A stretch of DNA of 64,000 nucleotides. Origin: Caldicellulosiruptor saccharolyticus DSM 8903 (GTDB lineage Bacteria; Bacillota; Thermoanaerobacteria; Caldicellulosiruptorales; Caldicellulosiruptoraceae). The translations under genes and the position numbers were made by a program. Below, piece by piece: positions 1-7,805 of the stretch (position 1 is its first letter; each line of letters begins with the position of its first letter). The stretch covers positions 1,999,394 to 2,063,393 of the forward strand of contig NC_009437.1 of assembly GCF_000016545.1 (NCBI RefSeq), in the 5' to 3' direction. The notes beneath the pieces are model-generated. The model saw nothing but the letters and a program-made list of their open reading frames with translations, had not been told where the DNA came from and did no database searches.

Positions 1-378
1 ATATTAGTAGAAGGCAGTGATTTGGCTATTTTTACAGTTGGAAGACATGTTTCAATGTTGTATGATATTATTAAAGAAAACAATTTGAATGTAACATTAA
101 TAAATATAAGATTTTTAAAACCTTTAGATGTTGAACTTATAGAAAAAATGACAAAGACTCATAAAAAAATACTGATTGTTGAGGACAATACTGTAATTGG
201 TGGTCTTGGTGAAAAGATAAAAGGTATTATTGCTGAAATCAATAGCCTGAATTTGGTAAAACATATTGGACTCCCAGATAAGTTCATTCAGCACGGATCA
301 ATTAGTGAGCTTTATTCTTTACTTGGTTTGGACAAAGAGAATTTAAAAAATGTCATTATGGAGTTGATAGCAGATTGA
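1..378 (+). CDS. dxs: 1-deoxy-D-xylulose-5-phosphate synthase, C-terminal fragment
   Basis: The reading frame is open from base 1, so the gene begins outside the window; about 125 C-terminal residues are visible. DXS condenses pyruvate and glyceraldehyde 3-phosphate to make 1-deoxyxylulose 5-phosphate, the first step of the MEP isoprenoid pathway, in the cytoplasm. The visible part matches the transketolase C-terminal domain: a V-G-R-H segment, then a strand-helix run ending in I-V-E-D-N and G-G-L-G-E, and a terminal G-L-P-D-K-F-I-Q-H-G motif typical of DXS. The stop overlaps the TTG start of tlyA by 3-4 bases, as in the usual clostridial dxs-tlyA order. The catalytic thiamine-binding domains are not in view. 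Confidence 0.93.
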   Translation: MLVEGSDLAIFTVGRHVSMLYDIIKENNLNVTLINIRFLKPLDVELIEKMTKTHKKILIVEDNTVIGGLGEKIKGIIAEINSLNLVKHIGLPDKFIQHGSISELYSLLGLDKENLKNVIMELIAD

Positions 379-1187
379 AAAAGAGAGCAGATATTTTACT
401 TGTTGAGAAAGGTTTTGCAGAGTCTCGCGAAAAAGCAAGGGCACTTATCTTGAGTGGAAATGTCTATGTGAACAATCAAAAGATTGAAAAGGCTGGGGAG
501 CTAATTGATTGTAATGCTCAGATTGTAGTAAAAGAACAGCTGAAATTTGTGAGCAGAGGCGGACTTAAACTTGAAAAGGCATTGAATTTTTTTAGTATAG
601 ATGTCTCAGGAAAAATTGCCTTAGACATTGGAGCATCTACAGGTGGGTTTACAGACTGCCTTTTGCAGCATGGTGCAAAGAAAGTTTACTGTGTTGATGT
701 TGGCTATGGCCAGCTTGCATGGAAGCTAAGAGAAGATCCAAGAGTTGTCAATTTTGAGAAAACAAATTTTAGGTATTTTGAGAGAGAAAAGATACCTGAT
801 AGAATTGATGTAATTGTATGTGATGTTTCGTTCATCTCATTGACGCTTATTTCACATAAAATAAAAGAGTTTATGGAAGAAGGTACTGTAGGCATTTTGC
901 TAATAAAACCCCAATTTGAAGCTGGAAGAGAGGAGGTTGGGAAGAAAGGGGTCGTAAGGTCAAGTCAAACTCATATTCGTGTGATTAAAAAGGTGATCGA
1001 CTGTTATTTTTCCTTGGGTGTCAGCATAAAAGGCTTAACATACTCTCCTATTAAAGGTCCAGAAGGAAACATTGAATATTTACTTTACCTCAAACAAGAA
1101 GATTTACCGCAAAATGTATTAACGGAATGTAAGGTACAAGAGGTTGTCAGTGAAGCTTTTGAATCTTTGGGAGAAAAAAAAATATAA
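375..1187 (+). CDS. tlyA: TlyA family rRNA 2'-O-methyltransferase
   Basis: The 270-residue protein has an N-terminal S4 RNA-binding domain (about residues 1-60; S-R-E-K-A-R-A-L-I then G-x-V-x-V-N) and a Rossmann methyltransferase domain with the SAM motif D-I-G-A-S-T-G-G-F at about residue 80, followed by D-V-S-F-I-S-L and I-K-P-Q-F-E. TlyA enzymes 2'-O-methylate cytidines in 16S and/or 23S rRNA; older annotations call them hemolysin A. It starts at TTG overlapping the dxs stop, implying translational coupling. Length is normal for the family. Which nucleotide is modified in this organism cannot be read from the sequence. Confidence 0.93.
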   Translation: MKKRADILLVEKGFAESREKARALILSGNVYVNNQKIEKAGELIDCNAQIVVKEQLKFVSRGGLKLEKALNFFSIDVSGKIALDIGASTGGFTDCLLQHGAKKVYCVDVGYGQLAWKLREDPRVVNFEKTNFRYFEREKIPDRIDVIVCDVSFISLTLISHKIKEFMEEGTVGILLIKPQFEAGREEVGKKGVVRSSQTHIRVIKKVIDCYFSLGVSIKGLTYSPIKGPEGNIEYLLYLKQEDLPQNVLTECKVQEVVSEAFESLGEKKI

Positions 1188-1211
1188 AGACAGATGGGGG
1201 TTTTTAAAGTT

Positions 1212-1562
1212 ATGAAATTATCAAAAATAAAAGATCTCTTGAAATGTAAGGTTTTTTTTGAGCCTCAAGAGCTTTCTGAAGAAGAATTTTTGAATGCTTG
1301 TGGTTCTGATTTGATGAGTGATGTTTTAGCTTTTGTAAAGGAAAAGGTAATTCTTCTTACGGGTCTTGTCAATCCTCAGGTTATTCGTACAGCTGAAATG
1401 ATGGATATAAAAGCTGTTATAATTGTTCGTGGAAAACAACCCTCAGAAGAGATGGTAAAGTTGGCAATAGAAAAATGCATAGCTCTTTACTCCACTGACT
1501 TTCCAATGTTTCAGGCATGTGGAATACTCTATGAAAATGGGCTTGGCAAAGAAGGGTGCTAA
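1212..1562 (+). CDS. DRTGG domain protein (first copy)
   Basis: A 116-residue soluble protein. The middle and C-terminal parts (G-L-V-N-P-Q-V-I-R-T-A, V-I-I-V-R-G-K-Q-P-S-E-E, A-L-Y-S-T-D) match the DRTGG domain, a small alpha/beta domain of uncertain role found beside CBS domains and phosphotransacetylases and as stand-alone proteins in clostridial hydrogenase clusters. I chose ATG 1212 because G-G-G-G-G at 1196-1200 makes a Shine-Dalgarno site at good distance; ATG 1194 would overlap that site. A second DRTGG protein lies at 3363. Both flank the sensory-type hydrogenase, so a signalling role is plausible but unproven. Confidence 0.8.
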   Translation: MKLSKIKDLLKCKVFFEPQELSEEEFLNACGSDLMSDVLAFVKEKVILLTGLVNPQVIRTAEMMDIKAVIIVRGKQPSEEMVKLAIEKCIALYSTDFPMFQACGILYENGLGKEGC

Positions 1563-1566
1563 AAAG

Positions 1567-1986
1567 ATGCCGCTTACAATGGAATTTGACATTAAAGCTG
1601 GTGATTTTGTATTAGCAGGTGAAGCTTCAAGTAAGATTAAAGATACATTAAAGAAGTTGGGTGTAAAGCCTGAAGTATTAAAAAAGGTGGCCATTGTGTC
1701 GTATGAAGCAGAAATGAATATTGTGATACATTCTGTTGGTGGGGTGTTAAAAGCAATAATTTCAAAAGACAAGATTGAAATAATTGCTGAAGACAGAGGC
1801 CCTGGAATAGAGAATATTGAACTTGCAATGATGGAAGGGTACTCTACAGCCCCTGAAGAAATTAGAAACTTAGGATTTGGCGCGGGTATGGGTCTTCCTA
1901 ATATGAAGAAATATTCTGATTATTTTGAGATTGAGTCACAAAAAGGCAGTGGAACAAGGGTGTACATGGTTGTGTTCAACAAATAA
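1567..1986 (+). CDS. RsbT/SpoIIAB-like anti-sigma regulatory ATPase
   Basis: A 139-residue single-domain GHKL ATPase. The N-box is V-S-Y-E-A-E-M-N-I-V, followed by E-D-R-G-P-G-I and a lid reading M-M-E-G-Y-S-T-A then G-F-G-A-G-M-G-L-P, very like the switch kinase RsbT. Such proteins phosphorylate Ser/Thr on anti-sigma antagonist (STAS) proteins or bind sigma factors. No STAS partner or sigma factor is in the window. The start is uncertain: ATG 1567 has G-A-A-G-G-G at 1551-1556; GTG 1519 and ATG 1531/1537 upstream overlap the preceding gene. Its place next to the sensory-type hydrogenase suggests it relays a redox or hydrogen signal (inference). Confidence 0.82.
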   Translation: MPLTMEFDIKAGDFVLAGEASSKIKDTLKKLGVKPEVLKKVAIVSYEAEMNIVIHSVGGVLKAIISKDKIEIIAEDRGPGIENIELAMMEGYSTAPEEIRNLGFGAGMGLPNMKKYSDYFEIESQKGSGTRVYMVVFNK

Positions 1987-2027
1987 TTTAAACTATATTA
2001 AATTCCCTTAAGGAAGTGAATTTTAAA

Positions 2028-3362
2028 ATGCCTTTTAATCTGCATTCAATAATGCTTGATAGAGAAAAGTGCAGAGGGTGTACAAATTGTATTAAAAAGT
2101 GTCCAACAGAAGCAATAAGAGTAAGAAGTTCAAAAGCAAGAATTATTGATCAAAGATGTATAGACTGTGGTGAGTGTATACGAACATGCCCGTATCATGC
2201 AAAATATGCCGTAACAAATAGTTTAGATGATATTAAAAAATACGAATATAAAGTTGCTTTACCAGCTCCGTCATTTTATGCTCAATTTGAAACAGATGAT
2301 ATCAATAAACTATTACATGCATTGTTAGAAATAGGATTTGATGACATATTTGAAGTGGCAAAAGCAGCAGAGATTGTAACAGAGTTTACAAAAGAGTTTA
2401 TTTCAAAAAAGAAAGATAAAAGACCCATAATTTCTTCTGCCTGCCCAGCAGTTGTAAGGCTTATCCAGACAAAATTTCCAGATTTGATTGATAATATCCT
2501 GCCACTTGCCTCTCCAATGGAGGTTGCAGCCTACCTTGCAAAAAAAATAATAAACAGGCAAAAAGGTATTGAAACAGACAGAATAGGTGCTTTTTTTATT
2601 TCACCTTGTGCAGCAAAGATGACTTATGTAAACTCGCCTCTTGGGTTTGAAAAGTCATATGTTGATGGAGTAATTGCTATCAAAGATATTTATGGACTTG
2701 TTAGAAGCAAGCTAAAAAGTATAAAAGATGTGAAACCTATTTCTATTGCATCTGGGAAAGGAATTGGATGGGCAGCATCTGGCGGAGAAAGTTTAGCCTT
2801 GGGAATTGATGAGTATGTAAATGTGGATGGAATTCATAATGTTATAAAGGTTTTGGAAGAGATTGAAAATGGAAGGCTGAATAATATTATTTACTTTGAA
2901 GGACTTGCATGTAGTGGAGGTTGTGTGGGTGGGCCGTTGACAGTAGAAAACCCCTATGTTGCTAAAAATAGAATCAAAAAATGGAGTTCTAAACTTGCAG
3001 ACAAAGCCCAAATATTGGAAGGAAATACTCGAAAAATTGTAAATGATCTTGGGATAAGGATGGAGGACCTTTTGTTTAGAAAAGAATTGGAGGCAAACCC
3101 TGTATTAGAGCTTGATTCTGATATAGAAGAGGCTATGAAAAAGTATGAGAGGGTAAATGAAATATTAAAGATTTTGCCTGGATTGGACTGTGGTGCATGT
3201 GGTTCTCCAACGTGCAAAACCCTTGCAGAGGACATAGTCAGAGGTTTGGCAAACGATACAGATTGTATCTTTATCCTTCGTGAAAATATTAAAGAGCTTG
3301 CAAATAAAATGGTTGAGCTTTCGAATAAACTACCACCATCACTTGAAAGGGATGAGGAATAA
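2028..3362 (+). CDS. Putative sensory [FeFe]-hydrogenase (HydS-like, group D type)
   Basis: 444 residues. The N-terminus carries two [4Fe-4S] ferredoxin motifs (C-R-G-C-T-N-C-I-K-K-C-P and C-I-D-C-G-E-C-I-R-T-C-P). The centre is an H-cluster domain whose L1 loop reads S-S-A-C-P-A (Ala138-Cys139), L2 S-P-C-A-A-K, and L3 A-C-S-G-G-C-V-G-G. The C-terminus has a further Fe-S motif C-G-A-C-G-S-P-T-C with a later Cys. The four likely H-cluster cysteines remain, but the first Cys of the usual T-S-C-C-P motif, the proton-relay residue, is Ala and the L2 Met is Ser. That pattern is known from low-activity putative sensory enzymes such as Thermoanaerobacter mathranii HydS. ATG 2028 was chosen because A-A-G-G-A-A-G-T-G-A lies at 2010-2019; GTG 2016 sits inside that site. 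It probably reports hydrogen or redox state (inference). Confidence 0.85.
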   Translation: MPFNLHSIMLDREKCRGCTNCIKKCPTEAIRVRSSKARIIDQRCIDCGECIRTCPYHAKYAVTNSLDDIKKYEYKVALPAPSFYAQFETDDINKLLHALLEIGFDDIFEVAKAAEIVTEFTKEFISKKKDKRPIISSACPAVVRLIQTKFPDLIDNILPLASPMEVAAYLAKKIINRQKGIETDRIGAFFISPCAAKMTYVNSPLGFEKSYVDGVIAIKDIYGLVRSKLKSIKDVKPISIASGKGIGWAASGGESLALGIDEYVNVDGIHNVIKVLEEIENGRLNNIIYFEGLACSGGCVGGPLTVENPYVAKNRIKKWSSKLADKAQILEGNTRKIVNDLGIRMEDLLFRKELEANPVLELDSDIEEAMKKYERVNEILKILPGLDCGACGSPTCKTLAEDIVRGLANDTDCIFILRENIKELANKMVELSNKLPPSLERDEE

Positions 3363-3716
3363 ATGCCAAGAGTTGCGTACCTAAGAAAATATTTTAACCT
3401 TGTGAATGATGTTATTAGAGATAATGATGTGTATGAAAATGTGTATATTGGAGATGTTTTGAGCTTTGCAATTTCACATATCAAAGACAATAGCATTTGG
3501 ATAACAATTCAGAACAACATAAATGTCATTGCAGTGGCAACTTTGAGAGATGTGAAGGCTATCATATTAACAGAAGGAGTAAAGCCAGATGCCAATATGC
3601 TTCAAAAATCTAAACAGGAAAATATTCCTATTTTCACAACCGAGCTTTCTCATTTTGAGACCGCAAAATTACTAATTCTTCAAGAGAAGGAAGGTCAAAA
3701 TGAAACTTTATTATGA
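3363..3716 (+). CDS. DRTGG domain protein (second copy)
   Basis: A 117-residue protein related to the 1212-1562 product: N-V-I-A-V-A-T-L-R-D-V-K-A-I-I-L-T-E-G corresponds to the second half of the DRTGG fold, and I-P-I-F-T-T-E-L matches the terminal strand. The ATG follows the stop of the HydS-like gene directly, and the 3' end overlaps the PHP gene by 17 bases, so the three are very probably co-transcribed and coupled. No catalytic motif is visible. Its function is unknown; ligand-binding or protein-docking roles are guesses based on the family. Confidence 0.78.
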   Translation: MPRVAYLRKYFNLVNDVIRDNDVYENVYIGDVLSFAISHIKDNSIWITIQNNINVIAVATLRDVKAIILTEGVKPDANMLQKSKQENIPIFTTELSHFETAKLLILQEKEGQNETLL

Positions 3717-4395
3717 CCTGCATATTCACTCTGCGCTCTCACCTTGTGCTGACAATGACATGACCCCAAACAATATAATAAACATGGCAAAGATAAAGGG
3801 ACTAAATGTAATTTCTATAACAGACCATAATTCTACATTAAATTTAAAAGAGTTCTCGGAGGTTGCAAAACATCTTGGGATTTTATTTATCCCTGGTGTT
3901 GAGATAGAAACTTGTGAAGAAGTCCATGTTCTTTTATATTTCAAAGATTTCTCTGTAGTGGAAGAGTTTCAAGAGATTATTGAAGAAAACCTTCCAAACG
4001 TAGTCTTGAGAGAGGATATATATGGAAATCAGTTCTTAGTGGACAAGGAAGACAATATTGTCGGAAGCTATAAAAAACTTCTGCTCCAACCACTGAATTT
4101 AAGTATATCTCAAGTTTATGAAATTTCAAAGTTTTACAATATGATTTTTGTTCCAGCCCATATCAATAGACAATCCTATGGAATAATTGGAAGGCTGGGG
4201 ACATTACCAGATGAACTAAAAGATGTTTCAATTCTTGAAGTCTCAAAAGTCAACGAATTTGAATTTTCGAAGTTTTTGCCGAAAGATAGCAGGTACATTT
4301 TTTTACACTCTTCTGATGCACATCATCTATGGGATATTAACGAAAAGGAGTTTTTTATTGAAAGTGATATACTGTATACAATATTTTTCAAGTAA
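3700..4395 (+). CDS. PHP domain metal-dependent phosphoesterase
   Basis: 231 residues with the PHP signature: D-L-H-I-H-S-A-L-S-P near the N-terminus, T-D-H-N about residue 45, a Glu in G-V-E-I, H-V-L, P-A-H-I-N, and S-S-D-A-H at the C-terminal end. These His/Asp residues normally bind two or three metal ions, and PHP proteins hydrolyse phosphoesters. The substrate cannot be predicted. The gene overlaps the DRTGG gene and ends the regulatory group; a gap of about 110 bases with a promoter and Rex-like site follows. PHP proteins recur beside clostridial [FeFe]-hydrogenase genes, and the reason is not established. Confidence 0.85.
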   Translation: MKLYYDLHIHSALSPCADNDMTPNNIINMAKIKGLNVISITDHNSTLNLKEFSEVAKHLGILFIPGVEIETCEEVHVLLYFKDFSVVEEFQEIIEENLPNVVLREDIYGNQFLVDKEDNIVGSYKKLLLQPLNLSISQVYEISKFYNMIFVPAHINRQSYGIIGRLGTLPDELKDVSILEVSKVNEFEFSKFLPKDSRYIFLHSSDAHHLWDINEKEFFIESDILYTIFFK

Positions 4396-4413
4396 ATTCT
4401 CCAAAATTTATAC

Positions 4414-4442
4414 TTCATTTATACCCTATTATATGTTACAAT
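4414..4442 (+). promoter_or_regulatory. Possible promoter of the hyd operon
   Basis: T-A-C-A-A-T at 4437-4442 is a fair -10 box. A weak T-T-C-A-T-T lies 17 bases upstream. It is the best candidate between the PHP gene and hydC, and places a start site just ahead of the Rex-like repeat. The -35 match is poor, so this is tentative. Confidence 0.3.
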
Positions 4443-4465
4443 AGTGAAAGTAGGTGTAATTGAAT

Positions 4466-4483
4466 ATGTTAAATTTCTAACAA
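4466..4483 (+). promoter_or_regulatory. Candidate Rex operator
   Basis: The 18-base ATGTTAAATTTCTAACAA matches 12 of the 14 defined positions of the Rex consensus TTGTTAA-N4-TTAACAA. Rex is the NADH/NAD+-responsive repressor of fermentative and hydrogenase genes in Firmicutes. The site lies between the likely promoter and the hydC Shine-Dalgarno, where a bound repressor would block transcription of the operon. Regulation is inferred; the rex gene is not in the window. Confidence 0.6.
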
Positions 4484-4503
4484 TAGAAGGGGGATGCGAT
4501 TTA

Positions 4504-4986
4504 ATGTCTTGTTGCCAAGGCAAAAATCTGACCGAGGAAAACTTCAAAAAACTTGATGAGATTATTGAAAAAAACAAATCAAGAAGAGGTGCTCTAATTC
4601 CTGTTTTGCATGAGGCACAAGAGCTATTTGGATACTTGCCATACGAGGTACAAAAGAGAATTGCAGAGGGTCTGAACATTCCAATGGCAGAGGTTTATGG
4701 GGTAGCAACATTTTATACAAGGTTTACATTAAAACCAACAGGGGATCACAAGATTAGTGTATGCATGGGAACTGCTTGCTATGTAAAAGGTGCAGATAAA
4801 ATTTTGGATAAATTAAAAGAGCTATTAAAGATTGACGTTGGTGGCACAACTGAAGATGGGAAATTCTCTATTGAAGCAACAAGATGCTTAGGAGCTTGTG
4901 GACTTGCACCTGTTGTTGTAATTGATAACACTGTCTATGGGAAATTAGCACCTGAAGATATTGAAAATATCTTGTCAAGATATTAA
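4504..4986 (+). CDS. hydC: NAD-dependent [FeFe]-hydrogenase subunit HydC (NuoE-like)
   Basis: 160 residues, homologous to the 24-kDa NuoE subunit. A helical N-terminal part contains G-A-L-I-P-V-L-H-E-A-Q and V-A-T-F-Y-T-R-F, followed by a thioredoxin-like domain with [2Fe-2S] ligands in C-M-G-T-A-C-Y and C-L-G-A-C-G. In trimeric bifurcating hydrogenases HydC holds one [2Fe-2S] cluster next to HydB. ATG 4504 is preceded by G-A-A-G-G-G-G-G at 4486-4493; an in-frame GTG at 4444 lies upstream of the Rex-like site and is less likely. First gene of the hydrogenase operon. Confidence 0.92.
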   Translation: MSCCQGKNLTEENFKKLDEIIEKNKSRRGALIPVLHEAQELFGYLPYEVQKRIAEGLNIPMAEVYGVATFYTRFTLKPTGDHKISVCMGTACYVKGADKILDKLKELLKIDVGGTTEDGKFSIEATRCLGACGLAPVVVIDNTVYGKLAPEDIENILSRY

Positions 4987-5031
4987 CTTAACAAAATGTC
5001 TGTGTGATAAGAATAAAATAGGGTGATTTGG

Positions 5032-5592
5032 TTGAACGAACTTTCACTTTATATCCTTGACCTTGTGCAAAATTCAATTGAAGCTGGGGCAACGTTTGTT
5101 AAGATTGAGGTTGTTGAAGATTTAGAAAATGACTTATTTTTAATCTCAATTGAGGACAATGGGAGAGGTATACCAAAAGAGTTAATAAATGAAGTGACAA
5201 ATCCTTTTTATACTACAAGGAAAACAAGAAAAATAGGGCTTGGTTTGGCACTTGCTTCACAGCTTGCAAAAGACTGTAATGGAAAGCTTTTTATTGAGTC
5301 ATCTGAAAATGGCACAAAAGTAAAAATTAAGCTTCAGCATTCGCATATTGACAGGCCACCACTTGGAAATATTGTTGATACTCTCCTACTTTTGATATGT
5401 GGTGCGCCAGATGTGGATTTTGTTTATGTGCACAGAGCTGACAAAAAAGAGTTTGTTTTTGATACAAATAAGCTAAAAAGTGTTCTTGGAGATGATGTAC
5501 CTCTCAATTTGCCAAGTGTACAAGAGTTTATTAAGGAAGAGCTCTCAAGAGGGTTATCAAATTTATTTGGAGGTGCGAATTTCAATGATTAA
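5032..5592 (+). CDS. GHKL ATPase (histidine-kinase-like) of the hydrogenase operon
   Basis: 186 residues. An N-box L-D-L-V-Q-N-S-I-E-A-G-A sits at the very N-terminus, then D-N-G-R-G-I-P and a G2 box G-L-G-L-A-L-A. There is no dimerisation/phospho-acceptor domain, no sensor and no transmembrane segment, so it is an isolated HATPase_c domain. A C-terminal stretch of about 70 residues (from H-I-D-R-P-P-L-G-N) is extra to the fold. TTG 5032 is favoured by A-G-G-G-T-G-A-T just upstream. A similar ATPase gene sits between hydC and hydB in other thermophilic clostridia. Its role is unknown; assembly or regulation of the hydrogenase is possible. Confidence 0.8.
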   Translation: MNELSLYILDLVQNSIEAGATFVKIEVVEDLENDLFLISIEDNGRGIPKELINEVTNPFYTTRKTRKIGLGLALASQLAKDCNGKLFIESSENGTKVKIKLQHSHIDRPPLGNIVDTLLLLICGAPDVDFVYVHRADKKEFVFDTNKLKSVLGDDVPLNLPSVQEFIKEELSRGLSNLFGGANFND

Positions 5593-5974
5593 GTCTATTC
5601 AGGAACTTGAAGAGATAAGAAAAAAGGCATTGGAAGAGCTTGAATTTAGAAAACAACAAGGAGAGGGAATCAGAATAGTTGTTGGTATGGCAACATGTGG
5701 AATAGCAGCAGGTGCAAGACCTGTTATGCTAAAGTTTGTGGAGGAGATTCAAAAAAGAAGTCTTAAGAATGTAACAGTTGTTCAAACAGGTTGTATAGGT
5801 CTTTGCAAATATGAGCCAATTGTAGAAGTATATGAGCCAAACAAAGAGAAGGTAACATATGTAAAAATGACACCTGAAAAAGTTTCAAGAGTGGTTGCTG
5901 AGCATATTGTGAATGGAAAGCCAGTTTATGAATACACAATTGGCTATGAAGAAAATAAAGAAGCAAACAAATAA
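5585..5974 (+). CDS. Thioredoxin-like [2Fe-2S] ferredoxin (HydD-like)
   Basis: 129 residues; an N-terminal helix is followed by a thioredoxin-like [2Fe-2S] domain with ligands in M-A-T-C-G-I-A-A-G-A and T-G-C-I-G-L-C. It resembles the C-terminal half of NuoE/HydC without the helical extension. ATG 5585 has G-G-A-G-G-T-G at 5569-5575 and overlaps the ATPase stop by 8 bases; longer in-frame starts run deep into that gene. Small [2Fe-2S] proteins of this type accompany hydABC in several clostridia and may be an extra electron carrier (inference). Confidence 0.85.
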   Translation: MIKSIQELEEIRKKALEELEFRKQQGEGIRIVVGMATCGIAAGARPVMLKFVEEIQKRSLKNVTVVQTGCIGLCKYEPIVEVYEPNKEKVTYVKMTPEKVSRVVAEHIVNGKPVYEYTIGYEENKEANK

Positions 5975-5991
5975 AAGGGAGGTAAGCAATA

Positions 5992-7788
5992 ATGCCATTA
6001 TATAGAGCACATGTTCTTGTATGTGGTGGGACAGGTTGTACATCAGGTGGGTCAGACAAGATATATGATGCATTTTTGAAAGAGATAGAAAATTTCAACT
6101 TAAAAGATGAGGTTCAAGTAATTCGTACGGGATGTTTTGGACTTTGTGCAGAAGGTCCGATTGTCATTGTCTATCCCGAAGGTGCATTCTATAGTAAGGT
6201 TGCAGACTCTGATGTAAAAGAGATTGTGGAAGAACATCTTTTAAAAGGAAGAATAGTAAAAAGGCTTTTGTATAAAGAGTCACTTGAAGAAGGCCAGATA
6301 AGGTCCTTAAATGAAGTCAAGTTCTACAAAAAGCAGATGCGAATTGCTCTTAGAAACTGCGGTGTTATAAATCCAGAAAACATTGAAGAGTATATAGCAT
6401 ACGACGGATACAAAGCTTTAGCAAAGGTCTTGACAGAGATGACTCCAGAGCAGGTAATTGACTGGGTAAAAAGGTCGGGCTTAAGAGGAAGAGGTGGCGG
6501 TGGATTCCCAACAGGTTTGAAATGGGAATTTGCAGCAAAAGCACCAGGTGATGTTAAGTATGTTGTCTGCAATGCTGACGAAGGTGACCCTGGTGCGTAC
6601 ATGGATAGGAGCATCTTAGAGGGTGACCCACATTCTGTTATTGAGGCTATGGCAATTGCTGGTTATGCAATTGGCTCAAAACAAGGCTATGTTTACGTCA
6701 GGGCTGAATATCCGCTGGCTGTCAAGAGACTTGAGATTGCGATAAACCAGGCAAGAGAGTATGGGCTTCTGGGCAAGAATATTTTGGGAACAGACTTTGA
6801 ATTTGATATAGAGATAAGACTTGGTGCTGGTGCATTTGTTTGCGGTGAGGAGACAGCTTTAATGACATCAATTGAAGGTCATCGTGGAGAGCCAAGACCA
6901 AGACCACCATTCCCAGCTGTAAAGGGACTTTGGAGCAAACCAACACTTTTGAACAATGTTGAGACGTATGCAAATATTCCTGTGATAATCCTCAAAGGAC
7001 CAGAGTGGTTTGCATCAATCGGAACAGAAAAGAGCAAGGGTACAAAGGTATTTGCACTTGTTGGAAAGGTCAACAACACAGGACTTATTGAAGTTCCAAT
7101 GGGGACAACTGTAAGAGAAATAGTCGAAGACATTGGCGGTGGAATACCAGGTGGTAAGAAATTCAAAGCTGTTCAGACAGGTGGACCATCTGGTGGATGC
7201 ATTCCTGCATCACTTATGGATACACCAATTGACTTTGACTCACTCACAGCTCTTGGTACAATGATGGGTTCTGGTGGCATGATTGTAATGGATGAAGATA
7301 CCTGTATGGTTGATATAGCAAAGTTCTTCTTAGAGTTCACAGTTGATGAGTCATGTGGAAAGTGTCCACCATGTAGAATAGGAACAAGAAGAATGCTTGA
7401 GATTTTGCAAAAGATTACAAGTGGAAACGGGACAGAAGAGGATTTAGAGAAGTTAGAAGAGCTTGCATATTCAATTAAGGACAGCGCTCTTTGTGGACTT
7501 GGTCAGACAGCACCAAATCCAGTTTTGAGTACACTCAGATACTTTAGAGATGAATATGAAGCACATGTCAAAGAAAAGAGATGTCCAGCAGGGGCATGTA
7601 AGGCACTTTTAAGAATTGTAATTGACAAAGATCTTTGCAAAGGCTGTGGTATCTGTGCTAAGAACTGTCCTGCAAATGCTATAACTGGGCAGATTAAAAA
7701 GCCGTTTGAGATTGATCAAGAAAAGTGTATTAAGTGTGGAGTATGTATAGAAAAATGTCCATTCAAAGCAATCTCTAAGAAGGCTTAA
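5992..7788 (+). CDS. hydB: NAD-dependent [FeFe]-hydrogenase flavoprotein subunit HydB (NuoF-like)
   Basis: 598 residues in three parts: an N-terminal thioredoxin-like [2Fe-2S] domain (C-G-G-T-G-C-T, then G-C-F-G-L-C), a NuoF core with the FMN/NAD(H)-binding G-R-G-G-G-G-F-P-T-G and the [4Fe-4S] motif E-S-C-G-K-C-P-P-C-R-I-G-T, and a C-terminal two-[4Fe-4S] ferredoxin domain (C-K-G-C-G-I-C-A-K-N-C-P and C-I-K-C-G-V-C-I-E-K-C-P). This architecture is that of HydB in the Thermotoga/Acetobacterium-type HydABC complex, which couples NADH and reduced ferredoxin to H2 (electron bifurcation/confurcation). Strong Shine-Dalgarno G-G-G-A-G-G precedes the ATG. Confidence 0.95.
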   Translation: MPLYRAHVLVCGGTGCTSGGSDKIYDAFLKEIENFNLKDEVQVIRTGCFGLCAEGPIVIVYPEGAFYSKVADSDVKEIVEEHLLKGRIVKRLLYKESLEEGQIRSLNEVKFYKKQMRIALRNCGVINPENIEEYIAYDGYKALAKVLTEMTPEQVIDWVKRSGLRGRGGGGFPTGLKWEFAAKAPGDVKYVVCNADEGDPGAYMDRSILEGDPHSVIEAMAIAGYAIGSKQGYVYVRAEYPLAVKRLEIAINQAREYGLLGKNILGTDFEFDIEIRLGAGAFVCGEETALMTSIEGHRGEPRPRPPFPAVKGLWSKPTLLNNVETYANIPVIILKGPEWFASIGTEKSKGTKVFALVGKVNNTGLIEVPMGTTVREIVEDIGGGIPGGKKFKAVQTGGPSGGCIPASLMDTPIDFDSLTALGTMMGSGGMIVMDEDTCMVDIAKFFLEFTVDESCGKCPPCRIGTRRMLEILQKITSGNGTEEDLEKLEELAYSIKDSALCGLGQTAPNPVLSTLRYFRDEYEAHVKEKRCPAGACKALLRIVIDKDLCKGCGICAKNCPANAITGQIKKPFEIDQEKCIKCGVCIEKCPFKAISKKA

Positions 7789-7805
7789 GAAGGAGGGTAC
7801 AACAA

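Noticed and set aside
2954-3496. 180-codon open frame on the - strand across the HydS-like gene
   Set aside because: It is fully antisense to two well-supported genes, has no homology I recognise and no Shine-Dalgarno; it follows from codon bias.
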